Source: Phycisphaerae bacterium (GTDB lineage: Bacteria; Planctomycetota; Phycisphaerae; UBA1845). Taken from it: a stretch of DNA of 64,000 nucleotides. The DNA is taken from positions 1-64,000 of the forward strand of contig JAJDDQ010000014.1 in the NCBI GenBank assembly GCA_029260215.1. Reading direction: 5' to 3'. Positions 1 through 8,843 of the stretch are shown here, one piece after another; the first letter of the stretch is position 1, and each line of letters starts with the position of its first letter. A program made the translations under genes and the position numbers. The notes below the pieces were generated by a model, which saw only the letters and a program-made list of their open reading frames with translations, was not told where the DNA came from and ran no database searches.

Positions 1-209
1 GACCAGAGCAATGCGTCACTTCGCAAGAAGAACCTCCCCCTGAACGCTCCCGACTTGGTCGCGCCCAGCCTCCTTCTGAAGGAGGAGAGGAACAGGGCCT
101 CTGCCGAGACCGGCGGGCACTAAAAACGCTTGCAGCCGTCCGAAATTGTGCATAGCCAAAGCCAAGCCGAGGCTATAATCAACCGTCAGGTAGGGGAAGG
201 AGATTTCTT
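1..209. other. Upstream region with palindromic repeat debris
   Basis: No gene is seen here. Around 28-85 lies a CCTCC...GGAGG palindromic tract that resembles the middle of the miniature element at 640-885 (compare 771-815), so this is probably a decayed related repeat. A purine-rich ribosome binding site (GGGGAAGGAG) at about 194-203 precedes the start at 210. Confidence 0.4.
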
Positions 210-1192
210 ATGCGCATTTCGAATCTGTTCGCAGTAATTATCGCTACGATGGTCCACGCGACGGCCGGGGAACCCCTGACGTTCTTACGCCACAACGCCG
301 TGGGATGGGGGACCGCACAGGTTTTTGACGGTGGGCCAACTGTGAGCGACAGCGGCGGAACTGAGGACTCTGATGATTCAAGTATGAGTTTTCTTGCTGT
401 GGATTTTACGCCGGGAGGCAGTTTCGGTGCAGCGGCTTCCGCGGGTGGGCGATCGAGAATCACGAATTTCGAGCAAAGTATGACGATAGTCGTGGATCTT
501 AGTGTAGGTTATTCGCCCTCTGTCTTTCCCGGCGGCGACAATCCGGGCGGTATGGCCGAGGGTGGAATCGACTCGGTTATCGAGTTCGTCATGCCGGTCG
601 ATGAACTGGAATGGGACTATGGCCTGACGATTGACCAACGTAACTCTTCAGCCATGTGCAATGTGAAGCCACGACCTGCCATTGCCTTGCGACAGGGAGC
701 GGTCTTTTCCCCCCTTGCAAAGGGGGGATACTGGGGGGTCTCGACTGGAGTAGCGCTTCGGTTCACAGAAAGAACCTCCCCCGGCCCCTCCTTCGTAAGG
801 AGGGGAGGAAGAGGGATACTATCGCATCCACGAGATCCAAGTAGTGTTTGTCGCCATTCAACATTGCACATGGCTGAATTCTTACTGACCAACAATCGCC
901 ATTTCAAGGGTTTTCGCAAATTGTCTTCCAGAATCTGACCACTGGCGCAGTGCTGTTCAACTTGACTGAAGAGACGATCGTCAACGACGCAACCCTCAGT
1001 GCGAATATCGGTGACGTAATGCGCCTAACCACGAACCTCTCCGGGTTCGGCAGCATGGGTCCGGGTTCGGGCCGCAGGTACGGTGCTCGCGTGGTCATGT
1101 TGCTCGCCATTCCCGAGCCGGCGACATTGCTCCTTCTCGCCGCAGGAGCGGCCACCGTGCTGCACAGAAACCGGTTGCCATCCGTCTCGTGA
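210..1192 (+). pseudogene. PEP-CTERM protein gene interrupted by a miniature element
   Basis: The 5' part (210-639) encodes a signal peptide and a beta-rich secreted domain. The 3' part (from 893, in another frame) ends in a PEP-CTERM sorting signal (IPEPATLLLLAAGAA followed by basic residues). Between them sits a 246-bp element (640-885) with an 8-bp target duplication. Removing the element and one duplicate restores one continuous frame of 242 residues, reading across the join as ..GLTIDQ-QSPFQGF... The intact protein would be exported and handled by an exosortase-type system. As the sequence stands, translation runs into the element and stops at 936-938, losing the sorting signal. The insertion looks recent because the host frame is otherwise undamaged. 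Confidence 0.85.
640..885. mobile_element. 246-bp MITE-like element (family A)
   Basis: The element has inverted terminal repeats of about 25 bp (640-664 and 861-885) with 22 of 25 positions matching; the inner 18 bases, TTCAGCCATGTGCAATGT, are a perfect inverted match. It is flanked by an exact 8-bp direct repeat TGACCAAC (632-639 and 886-893), the mark of a cut-and-paste transposition. The interior holds two palindromes (CCCCCTTGCAAAGGGGGG and a CCTCCTT..AAGGAGG type) and no transposase frame. It is therefore non-autonomous and must be moved by a transposase encoded elsewhere. A decayed relative lies at 7002-7193 and a half copy at 41025-41135. Confidence 0.88.
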
Positions 1193-1202
1193 AAAGCCCG
1201 GG

Positions 1203-2594
1203 TCAGAGCGACGACAGGCTCTTGCGTGCGCGGTGCGCGTGCGTCTTCACGCAACCCTTGCCGGCACGCTTGGCTTCGTACAGGGCGACGTCGGCCAACT
1301 CCAGCAACTCGCGACCGCTTTCAGGGTGAACGCGGTGCAGTGACGCTAGCCCGGCACTCAACGTCACCGGCTTGGCCACGTCCAACAACGATGCACGCTG
1401 GCGGAACAGCCTGATGAGCCGGTCGGCTGTTTCCTCAGCCTCAGCCGATTCCGTCCCGAGCAGCATGATGACGAATTCATCGCCGCCCAGACGCAGCCCG
1501 ATGTCCGTGGGCCTTAGCGAACCGCGCAGCAACTCGCCGACGAATATCAAGATCTCGTCGCCGGCTTGATGGCCCAGCGTGTCGTTGAGAAGTTTGAAGT
1601 TGTCCAGATCGAGCACGATGATCGACAGATCCTCGCCCACGTCCAACTGCGTCTGAAACACATCCTCTAACCGGTCCTCCAGCAACGCCCGGTTGCCGAG
1701 TCGGGTGAGCGCATCCACCCAGGCTTTTCGCTCCGCGCGACGCAACATGCCCTGAACCTGCCGCGTCCGGTCGGACACATCCTGCTCCGCCGTCCGGCGC
1801 ATGCGGTTGATACGCGCATGCGCGTCCTCATGCTGATCCTTCAACTCCTCAATGGCCCGCGCGATCGCTCCGATTTCGTCAGGCCTGTCCACCGGCGACG
1901 GTGACCGCGCCCCGTCGCCCATCCGCGCCGCGCAGCCAAGCTCTTCCAATGGCACAACCATCGTCCGACGGAACACCAGAACCGACCCCGCCCAAAGCGC
2001 AAGCCCGCCCAGTCCGATAACGACAAATGCACCCACCGGCAGCGACCGCGACCCTCGCCCAGCGGAATCAGCCAAAAGCACCACGCGAAAACCGGCTTCA
2101 TCGCGAAAAGACGCAGTCCGCCCCACACAACCAACCCGCTCCGCCAGCGTCGGCCAATCCATACCGGAATCGCCCGCAAACCTGTCCGCCGGGACCGCTG
2201 CAAGAACACGGTCCTCCGGCGACACAAAAAAAACGGCATCGACCGCCGGGTCTTTCCAGGCCGACCACGCCACCCGTTTGAACGACGCACGACGCTCATC
2301 CAGCGAGACCGACGCCTCACGCGGCTCAATCGCCCGCCCAACCACACCGGCTAGCTGCCGAAGGTGATTTCGGTCCGATAGGCCACGCTCCACGCTGACG
2401 CGCCAAGCCACCGTGCCCACCAGAACCGCCATCGCACCGCCCAGAACGAGCGCCCGCCAGGCTGCGACCCTGAAAATGATGCTGTGTTGCCCCACGCCGC
2501 CCAAAATACCCAACCCTGTGAACCGAACATTTGCCTTACAAAACAGATGCAGCCCGAATAACCGGACATGTGTACCAACACCTGTCAGACACAA
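1203..2594 (-). CDS. Membrane-anchored diguanylate cyclase (GGDEF)
   Basis: This protein should make cyclic di-GMP from two GTP. The C-terminal domain (about residues 290-450) contains an intact GGDEF active-site motif at 370-374. An RxxD inhibitory site (RPTD, 361-364) stands exactly five residues upstream, so product inhibition is likely. The N-terminus has a membrane segment (around 44-62), an extracytoplasmic sensor-like region, a second membrane segment near 195-215, and a HAMP-like/coiled-coil linker. The start is uncertain: the first ATG is at 2594, but the GTG at 2495 directly before the first membrane segment is plausible. It is divergent from accA. I do not recognise the sensed signal. 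Confidence 0.88.
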   Translation of the reverse strand: MCLTGVGTHVRLFGLHLFCKANVRFTGLGILGGVGQHSIIFRVAAWRALVLGGAMAVLVGTVAWRVSVERGLSDRNHLRQLAGVVGRAIEPREASVSLDERRASFKRVAWSAWKDPAVDAVFFVSPEDRVLAAVPADRFAGDSGMDWPTLAERVGCVGRTASFRDEAGFRVVLLADSAGRGSRSLPVGAFVVIGLGGLALWAGSVLVFRRTMVVPLEELGCAARMGDGARSPSPVDRPDEIGAIARAIEELKDQHEDAHARINRMRRTAEQDVSDRTRQVQGMLRRAERKAWVDALTRLGNRALLEDRLEDVFQTQLDVGEDLSIIVLDLDNFKLLNDTLGHQAGDEILIFVGELLRGSLRPTDIGLRLGGDEFVIMLLGTESAEAEETADRLIRLFRQRASLLDVAKPVTLSAGLASLHRVHPESGRELLELADVALYEAKRAGKGCVKTHAHRARKSLSSL

Positions 2595-2831
2595 AATGAC
2601 ACCCTACGATACGAGATCACGAATTGCCATAACGTATTGTTTTATAGGTCTTTACGGGAATACAGTGCAATCAGTGAAACCTGAAATGGGTTCGAAATGA
2701 CCTCGAAGACGAAGAAACAACTTGCCGATTCCCCGGTGTGTGATAACGTACCCCTGTCGCGGCGCACTCGGCGCGGTAATCGTCGCGACAGAAAGTCAAT
2801 CGCCAAACGTACACCTACAAGAGTGTCAGAT
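2595..2831. promoter_or_regulatory. Divergent intergenic region, GGDEF gene / accA
   Basis: This region separates two divergent genes and probably holds both promoters. It is AT-richer than the surroundings around 2620-2670. The accA frame is open upstream to 2697, giving a 45-residue lysine/arginine-rich extension without similarity to known AccA N-termini; I place the accA start at 2832. Confidence 0.35.
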
Positions 2832-3935
2832 ATGCGTGATTCCCAAGTTGATCATATTTTGCCGTTGTCCGACAACGCCGTCCTCGAATTCGAAAAGCCG
2901 CTTCTGCGCATACAGCAGGATATCGCAGCCCTCGAAGTCGAACAGGCACAGTCTGGGCGGGATCTTGCAAGCGAGATCAAGCAGCAGCAGGAGCGAATGA
3001 TCAAAAAAACGAAACGTCTCTACAGCCATCTGACGGCTTGGGAGACGGTTCTGGTCGCGCGTCACGGCGAGAGGCCTCGGGTTACCGACCACATCAACAA
3101 TTTCGTCGAAGACTTCACGGAGCTGCACGGCGACCGGACGTTCGGAGACGATCGCGCGATGATCACCGGCTTCGGCAGAATCGCCGGGCACAAGGTCATG
3201 GTCGTAGGCCACAATAAGGGCAAAGACACACGCGAACGGATCGAATGCAACTTTGGCTGCGCGCATCCGGAGGGCTACCGCAAAGCGCTTCTCAAGATGA
3301 AGCTGGCTGAGAAATACAAGCTGCCCGTCGTCTGCATGATCGATACCCAGGGTGCGTTTCCCGGTATCGGTGCGGAGGAGCGCGGCATATCGCAGGCCAT
3401 CGCGGTCAACATGATGGAAATGTCCCGCCTGCGCGTGCCGATCGTGTGCGTCGTTATTGGCGAAGGCGGCAGCGGCGGTGCGTTGGGTATCGGCGTGGGC
3501 GATCGCGTCGCGGTCTTCGAGCACGGCTTCTATTCGGTTATCTCGGCTGAGGGTTGTGCAGCCATTCTCTGGAAAACGAACGAGCAGCGTCAGCGTGCGG
3601 CTGAGGCACTGCGTTTCACCGCCAAGGATTTGCGCAAGCTGGACATCATCGACGACATTATTCCCGAGCCGATCGGCGGCGCTCATCGCAATCCGATCGC
3701 GACGTCGCAGTTTCTCGAGCAGTACATCGGCGACACGCTTCGCGATTTGAAACGCCCGCGCATCGAAACAGTGTTGAAGCGACGTCAGGAACGCTTCCGC
3801 AACATCGCGAGTTTCTTCGACGATCCCTCAGCCACGGAAACCGGTGGCGGCAAAGCGGCACGCCGGGGTATTCGCGGCAGCCGGGCTACACGCAGCCGAA
3901 TCGCGTCCGACCGATCCACCGTCGGCGTCGCGTAG
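2832..3935 (+). CDS. accA: Acetyl-CoA carboxylase, carboxyltransferase subunit alpha
   Basis: AccA forms the carboxyltransferase with AccD and moves the carboxyl group from biotin to acetyl-CoA, the first committed step of fatty acid synthesis in the cytoplasm. The 367-residue product carries the crotonase-type core with landmarks TRERIECNFGCAHPEGYRKA, IDTQGAFPGIGAEERG and GEGGSGGALGIGVGDRV, which make the oxyanion hole and CoA site. The usual length is about 320; the excess is a basic, low-complexity C-terminal tail of about 40 residues. The in-frame ATG at 2832 fits known N-termini better than the upstream start at 2697. The gene stands apart from accD, as is common. Confidence 0.95.
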   Translation: MRDSQVDHILPLSDNAVLEFEKPLLRIQQDIAALEVEQAQSGRDLASEIKQQQERMIKKTKRLYSHLTAWETVLVARHGERPRVTDHINNFVEDFTELHGDRTFGDDRAMITGFGRIAGHKVMVVGHNKGKDTRERIECNFGCAHPEGYRKALLKMKLAEKYKLPVVCMIDTQGAFPGIGAEERGISQAIAVNMMEMSRLRVPIVCVVIGEGGSGGALGIGVGDRVAVFEHGFYSVISAEGCAAILWKTNEQRQRAAEALRFTAKDLRKLDIIDDIIPEPIGGAHRNPIATSQFLEQYIGDTLRDLKRPRIETVLKRRQERFRNIASFFDDPSATETGGGKAARRGIRGSRATRSRIASDRSTVGVA

Positions 3936-3938
3936 CTC

Positions 3939-4607
3939 TTGCCACGCAATCGCCGAGCGCGAATAGGTCTTTCGCAAAGCAAGACTCCGATCCGCGCATT
4001 CACCTTCCCCGGTTCGCCCGATTGCGTGCTCATTCTCGGCGGCATGCATGGCGATGAGCCGAAGAGCGTTTTCGTGGCTCAAGAGCTCGTCGCGCTTCTG
4101 TCGGAGTCCCCGCCGACGCACACAACGATCGTCGTAACCATTGTCAACCCGGACGGATACGAGCGCGGAGTGCGCAGAAACGCTCGCGGCGTCGATATCA
4201 ACCGCAACTTTCCAACCCGCGATTGGAAGACATCACCGCAACATCGACGCTTCCACGGCGGCGTGAAACCAGCGTCCGAGTCGGAAACGCGCGCGATCGT
4301 CAGGCTCGTGGAATCCCGGCGCCCGGTTCGTATCGTGACAATCCACTCGATCAGCGAGTATCGCCACTGCAATAACTACGATGGACCTGCCGGAGCGTTG
4401 GCCCGACGCATGGCAAAATTCAATAAGTACCCGGTTACATCGAACATAGGCTATCCCACGCCGGGGAGCTTCGGCACGTGGGCGGGCATCGAGGGCGGAA
4501 TTCCGACGGTCACGCTCGAACTGCCGTCGCATCATTCGCGTAAGCGATGTTGGGAAGACAACGCGCAAGCACTATCATCCTGTTGCCATTGGCCGGTCGA
4601 ACCATGA
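3939..4607 (+). CDS. M14-family zinc carboxypeptidase / murein peptide amidase-like
   Basis: The 222-residue protein looks like a small M14 metallopeptidase of the MpaA type, which trims murein peptides. Zinc ligands fit the family pattern: H37 and E40 in GGMHGDEP, then H136 in TIHS. The family's arginine and asparagine substrate region is visible in NARGVDINRNFP, and the likely catalytic glutamate is E194 in VTLEL. No signal peptide is seen, so it probably acts in the cytoplasm on recycled peptides. It begins with TTG three bases after the accA stop, suggesting co-transcription. The substrate is an inference from family. Confidence 0.75.
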   Translation: MPRNRRARIGLSQSKTPIRAFTFPGSPDCVLILGGMHGDEPKSVFVAQELVALLSESPPTHTTIVVTIVNPDGYERGVRRNARGVDINRNFPTRDWKTSPQHRRFHGGVKPASESETRAIVRLVESRRPVRIVTIHSISEYRHCNNYDGPAGALARRMAKFNKYPVTSNIGYPTPGSFGTWAGIEGGIPTVTLELPSHHSRKRCWEDNAQALSSCCHWPVEP

Positions 4608-4641
4608 TTGAATAAATCACTCAGACAAGACGAAACTCGTT

Positions 4642-7005
4642 ATGATCAAAACCCTCGCACGCTACATGAATTGGCTTCACACGCGTTGGCCGGCGGGCAC
4701 GGTCGAGAGACTGCCGCAGATCAACGACGACGGTTCGACCAACGTAGCCGGCGTCTACGTGGTGGGCGATCTGACCGGCATTCCGCTGCTCAAATTCTCC
4801 GCCGACAGCGGCGCACGCGTCGTCCAACGCATCGCCGCGGACGCATCGTTCAACAAACTGCGCGACGAAGGCGGCCCGGAAGTGCTCGACATCGCCATAA
4901 TCGGTGCGGGCGTTTCGGGCATGGCTGCCGCGCTGGAAGCAAAAAAACACGAGCTGCGTTTCGAAATATGCGAAGCCTCCGAACCATTCTCGACGATCGT
5001 CAATTTTCCCAAGGGCAAACCCATCTTCACCTACCCGACGGACATGACGCCGGCGGGCGACCTTCAATTCACCGCCGAGGTCAAAGAGCCGCTGGTCGAC
5101 GAAATTCTTGCCCAGACGATAGGCCGGGGAATCAAGCCGCGAACCCTGCGCATCGAACGCATCCGACGGAAGGGTAAACTCCTCGAATGCACAGCCGCCG
5201 ACGGCAGCGTCATCGTCGCCCGTCGCGTGGTGGTCGCCATCGGTCGATCCGGCAATTTTCGCAAGCTCGGCGTACCAGGCGAAGACAAAGACAAAATCTA
5301 CAACAGGCTGCACGATCCCAAGGTGTTTTGCGGCAAGGACACGCTCGTCGTCGGCGGTGGAGACAGCGCACTGGAGACCGCCATCGCGTTGGCCCAGTGC
5401 GGCGCGTCGGTGACCGTTTCTTACCGCAAGCCGGAATTCTCCCGCGCGAAGCCCGACAACATCGAAAAAATCGAAATGCTCCAAGCCGACGCGATGGCCG
5501 ACGTCGCAGTGGAGCATCCTTCATCCGAACGGGTAACGACATCCTCCGGAGCGTTCCTCGGCAAACATCGCAAGCCGGGCAGCATCAAACTGATGATGGC
5601 CAGCAAGGTCAAAGCCATCGACAACGACGCGGTCGAACTCACGGGCGCCGACGGGCAACCGGCGCGCATCGCGAACGATGCCGTGTTTTCCATGATAGGC
5701 AGAGAAGCGCCGCTGGACTTCTTTCGCCGCAGCGGCATCACCATTCGCGGTGAGTGGCGTGCGAAGACATACGTTTCCTTCGCAATGTTCATGCTCTTTT
5801 GCGTGTTCCTGTACCATTGGAAAAAGGACGCGGGCATCCCGGTTTACCAATGGTTTCAATCACACGGATGGTTCCCATTCAACGTCGCAAGTCTGTTCGA
5901 CTCGGTCGGCGGTGCCTTTTCCGAAGCAGCCAACAGGCCCACGAACATTCTCTACACGCTCAAAAAATCGATGTCCGGCGGCGGGTTCTATTACACGCTG
6001 GCCTACTGCTCCTGCGTCGTCATCTTTGGCCTCAGGCGCATCAAGCGTCGCAAAACGCCCTATGTAAAAGTGCAAACACTCACGCTGATGGCGATTCAGT
6101 GCATCCCGCTGTTCATCCTGCCCGAGATCATCCTGCCGTGGGCCGGTCGCAACGGCTGGTTCGCCGAAGGCACGACGCTGGCCCCCATCGTCGATCAACT
6201 GTTCGAGCGTTACGACGTCATCGGACACGAGCGCGCGTACTGGCGGGCGTACGGCTTCATCCTGGCTTGGCCTCTGTTTGTATGGAATTTTTTCACGGAC
6301 AAGCCGATGTGGGCGTGGCTGGCGATCGGATCGTTGCAGACGTTTGTGGCTATTCCGCTGATGATCCGCTACTGGGGTAAAGGTGCGTATTGCGGGTGGA
6401 TCTGTTCGTGCGGAGCGCTGGCGGAAACACTCGGCGATGCCCACCGCGATAAAATGCCCCATGGCCCCATCTGGAATCGCGTGAACATGGTCGGTCAGGC
6501 GGTGCTCGCGTTCGCATCATCACTGATGATCATGCGCATCCTGGGGTGGATTTGGCCGGGGTCGGTGTTTGAGAACATTTTCGCAGCCGGCTTATCCGGC
6601 ATTCCCGTGTTGAACTACAAGTGGTTCGTTGATTTGATGCTGGCTGGTGTCCTGGGTGTGGGCTGCTATTTCTGGTTCAGCGGGCGGGTGTGGTGTCGCT
6701 TCGCGTGTCCGTTGGCTGCGTTGATGCACATTTACGCACGTTTTTCCCGCTTTCGCATCTGGGCGGACAAAAAGAAATGTATTTCCTGCAACGTGTGTAC
6801 ATCAGTGTGTCACCAGGGCATCGACATCATGAACTTCGCCAACAAAGGTCTGCCGATGGAAGACCCGGAATGCGTGCGCTGCAGCGCCTGCGTGCAATCC
6901 TGCCCGACAGGTGTTTTGGAATTCGTGCAGATCAACATTGCGACCGGCGAATTAGCGAAGCGCGATCGGTTGGGCGCATCGCTCGTGCGGATGGCGGAGG
7001 AGTAA
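4642..7005 (+). CDS. Fused FAD/NAD(P)-binding and membrane 4Fe-4S oxidoreductase
   Basis: This 787-residue protein joins a thioredoxin-reductase-like flavoprotein to a NapH/NosR-like membrane iron-sulfur module. A GVYVVGDLTG segment (38-47), normally found at the C-terminal end of such flavoproteins, comes first. The FAD site IGAGVSG (87-93) and an NAD(P) site VVGGGDSALE (near 236) follow. Several membrane segments lie between about 375 and 700, including a CGWICSCG cysteine cluster and CRFACP. Two 4Fe-4S clusters are formed by C713/716/719/723 and C744/747/750/754. It probably passes electrons between NAD(P)H and a membrane partner; the partner is unknown. The TAA stop overlaps the end of a family A element. 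Confidence 0.82.
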   Translation: MIKTLARYMNWLHTRWPAGTVERLPQINDDGSTNVAGVYVVGDLTGIPLLKFSADSGARVVQRIAADASFNKLRDEGGPEVLDIAIIGAGVSGMAAALEAKKHELRFEICEASEPFSTIVNFPKGKPIFTYPTDMTPAGDLQFTAEVKEPLVDEILAQTIGRGIKPRTLRIERIRRKGKLLECTAADGSVIVARRVVVAIGRSGNFRKLGVPGEDKDKIYNRLHDPKVFCGKDTLVVGGGDSALETAIALAQCGASVTVSYRKPEFSRAKPDNIEKIEMLQADAMADVAVEHPSSERVTTSSGAFLGKHRKPGSIKLMMASKVKAIDNDAVELTGADGQPARIANDAVFSMIGREAPLDFFRRSGITIRGEWRAKTYVSFAMFMLFCVFLYHWKKDAGIPVYQWFQSHGWFPFNVASLFDSVGGAFSEAANRPTNILYTLKKSMSGGGFYYTLAYCSCVVIFGLRRIKRRKTPYVKVQTLTLMAIQCIPLFILPEIILPWAGRNGWFAEGTTLAPIVDQLFERYDVIGHERAYWRAYGFILAWPLFVWNFFTDKPMWAWLAIGSLQTFVAIPLMIRYWGKGAYCGWICSCGALAETLGDAHRDKMPHGPIWNRVNMVGQAVLAFASSLMIMRILGWIWPGSVFENIFAAGLSGIPVLNYKWFVDLMLAGVLGVGCYFWFSGRVWCRFACPLAALMHIYARFSRFRIWADKKKCISCNVCTSVCHQGIDIMNFANKGLPMEDPECVRCSACVQSCPTGVLEFVQINIATGELAKRDRLGASLVRMAEE

Positions 7006-7193
7006 CAAGTCAGCCATGTGTAATAGCCGTCCACTCAAGGACCGCGTTCGCCCTATTTTCTACCCGGTTTTCGAACGCCCCCACGAGCCGCGGACTTCAG
7101 TCCGCGCGGACGCTCCCGGACCCATCCTGCTTGATTCTCAACCAGCATGTCTCCACACCGAAACATCGTCATTGCAAATTACTGACCAGTTAC
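7002..7193. mobile_element. Decayed family A MITE-like element
   Basis: The left end (from GTAAC at 7002, then TCAGCCATGTG) and right end (CATTGCA..CTGA..GTTAC, ending 7193) are degenerate versions of the terminal repeats at 640-885. Flanking 8-mers, 6994-7001 and 7194-7201, match at 6 of 8 positions, consistent with an old target duplication. The element's first bases supply the TAA stop of the oxidoreductase gene. Inside lies a family 2 REP hairpin (7085-7110). Confidence 0.65.
7085..7110 (+). repeat. REP-like palindrome, family 2
   Basis: Sequence of the type GAGCCGCGGACTTCAGTCCG, with a perfect 8-bp stem CGCGGACT/AGTCCGCG. Related copies lie at 31060-31085 and 49665-49690. Confidence 0.7.
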
Positions 7194-7242
7194 ACAGAGG
7201 AATAGTCCGCAGATTGCGGAATTCATCGCTCTCTTCTGTGTT

Positions 7243-7272
7243 CCCTCCCTTACGGTCGGGGCTCTGATAAGA
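7243..7272 (-). repeat. Family B repeat core
   Basis: CCCTTACGGTCGGGGCTCTG matches the core shared by 33594-33625, 47949-48000 and 59058-59082. No terminal repeats are recognisable around this copy, so it is a fragment. Confidence 0.55.
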
Positions 7273-7295
7273 CGCGGTCCGACAGAGATGGACTG

Positions 7296-8675
7296 CTATC
7301 GCGGGCCGGTGAACGCAGCGGTATGGGCGGCGACATCGGTCAGGTCAACGTCGTTGTCAGCGTCGAAATCGAATATCTCGCATTCGTCGCGCGGATAAGC
7401 TTTGCTTTCACCGGAGAAACACTGTTGTAGGCCCACCCAGTCGCGCAGATCCACGTCGGAGTCGCCGTCGAAATCTCCGCTGGCTGGAATGCGCACGTCG
7501 AAGATCCAGAATTGCGTCTCCTTGTCGCTGACCAGAACCTTGTCCCTGCCAAGAAACGGATAGACACCCCACGCACCGTGAAAGACGGTCGTGTTGACTG
7601 ACGTATCATAGTGCGCGACCAACCGAAGCTCCTTCGCGATCGGGTCGATATCGAACGCCATCAACCCCCGGTTGTACCACGCGCAGTACGCGCGATAGCC
7701 CACGACATAGACATTATGTGACGAGCGAGCGTCGGCCTGCGGAATTGAAAACGTGTGGCGAAGCTCCAATGTGTAACCGTTGCCCGTGTCGGGCATCATC
7801 TCGTACAGATTGACAGGCCCCCCGTTTGTACGCTCCTCGTTCGTAACGATCCATCGCTGATCGCGCGTGGGCCAGGCTGAGTGCGTATTGTCTCCCGGTG
7901 CGGACGCGAGAAAAATCGGCGGCTGGTTCGCGATGTCGCGGACGTCGTACACCCAGAGTCCCGAATCCCACGCAGCCGCGTACAACCGTCCGTCTGAAAC
8001 AGTGATGTCATGCACGCGAGACGAACCAACACCAATCACACGCCAGTATTCCTGCGTGATGTTCTGCATCGGCCTGATGTCGGGATCGATATCACGCAAA
8101 TCGACAACAACGATTTGCGTATTTTGGCTGTTGGCCATGTAGAGAAAACCACGATCGTAAAACACATTATGAACGTCGAAGAATCCCGTGATCTTGATAT
8201 TGGTCAGGAACTGCGGCTGCGCGGGATCGCGCACGTCAACGACTTCAACGCCGTCGTTTCCGTCGTCATCCAGGCCGACAAACATCAGCCCGTTCGCAAC
8301 CTTGACCTCTTTCGCGTTCGCGAAGTTATTGGGCGGCCCGACGACATACGTTGTCTCAAGGAACGGTACGGCTGGGTCGGAGATATCCATAATGTCTACG
8401 GTCGCCCCAAAGCGGTTGCACACGTAGGCGTACCCCTGATCGTCGGCCCACACTTCGGCGGCGGTGTAATCGGTCGGATGGTCGTCCCAGTTGGCGACGA
8501 GGTGAACATTCAGCGGCGGAATCTGAGCCAGGACATCGCCGTGCGTGCATGCGAACGCAACGACACCGAGCATCGCCGCGAACGAACGGTCGCTCCGAAC
8601 CAGCCCACACGCGTTCTGCGGCACGCGATCAAGCGCTTTCAAAAATGAGTGGCTCCAATTCCTGTTTCGCGACAC
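7296..8675 (-). CDS. Secreted LVIVD beta-propeller protein with dockerin-like EF-hands
   Basis: The mature protein has repeated blocks of the form VDIMDISDP, VEVVDVRDP and IVVVDLRDI, typical of LVIVD-repeat beta-propellers on bacterial surfaces. The C-terminus carries two calcium-binding loops (DFDGDSDVDLRDW and DFDADNDVDLTDV), a dockerin-like pair common in Planctomycetota. A hydrophobic signal (AAMLGVVAFACTHGDVLAQ) precedes the propeller. I start at the GTG at 8675, which has a GAAGG ribosome binding site; an ATG at 8822 would add a long non-signal-like extension. It is probably extracellular or envelope-attached and used for binding. No enzyme motif is visible. Confidence 0.75.
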   Translation of the reverse strand: MSRNRNWSHSFLKALDRVPQNACGLVRSDRSFAAMLGVVAFACTHGDVLAQIPPLNVHLVANWDDHPTDYTAAEVWADDQGYAYVCNRFGATVDIMDISDPAVPFLETTYVVGPPNNFANAKEVKVANGLMFVGLDDDGNDGVEVVDVRDPAQPQFLTNIKITGFFDVHNVFYDRGFLYMANSQNTQIVVVDLRDIDPDIRPMQNITQEYWRVIGVGSSRVHDITVSDGRLYAAAWDSGLWVYDVRDIANQPPIFLASAPGDNTHSAWPTRDQRWIVTNEERTNGGPVNLYEMMPDTGNGYTLELRHTFSIPQADARSSHNVYVVGYRAYCAWYNRGLMAFDIDPIAKELRLVAHYDTSVNTTVFHGAWGVYPFLGRDKVLVSDKETQFWIFDVRIPASGDFDGDSDVDLRDWVGLQQCFSGESKAYPRDECEIFDFDADNDVDLTDVAAHTAAFTGPR

Positions 8676-8843
8676 GCCTTCACCCCTTCCCGATGAACCC
8701 GTAAGTATTGTACACAACTCGCCGCCCGAAACCCAGCCGCCGCAATACGCCCGCAGGCCAAACCAAAACCCCCGATAACCCCATTGCCACTTTGAAAAAA
8801 CGCATTGCCATTCACGGATCAACGGGTGGCCGCCTGTGCAAGA

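Noticed and set aside
950-1192. Small separate PEP-CTERM gene
   Set aside because: It is the 3' part of the interrupted gene at 210-1192; excision of the element joins it in frame.
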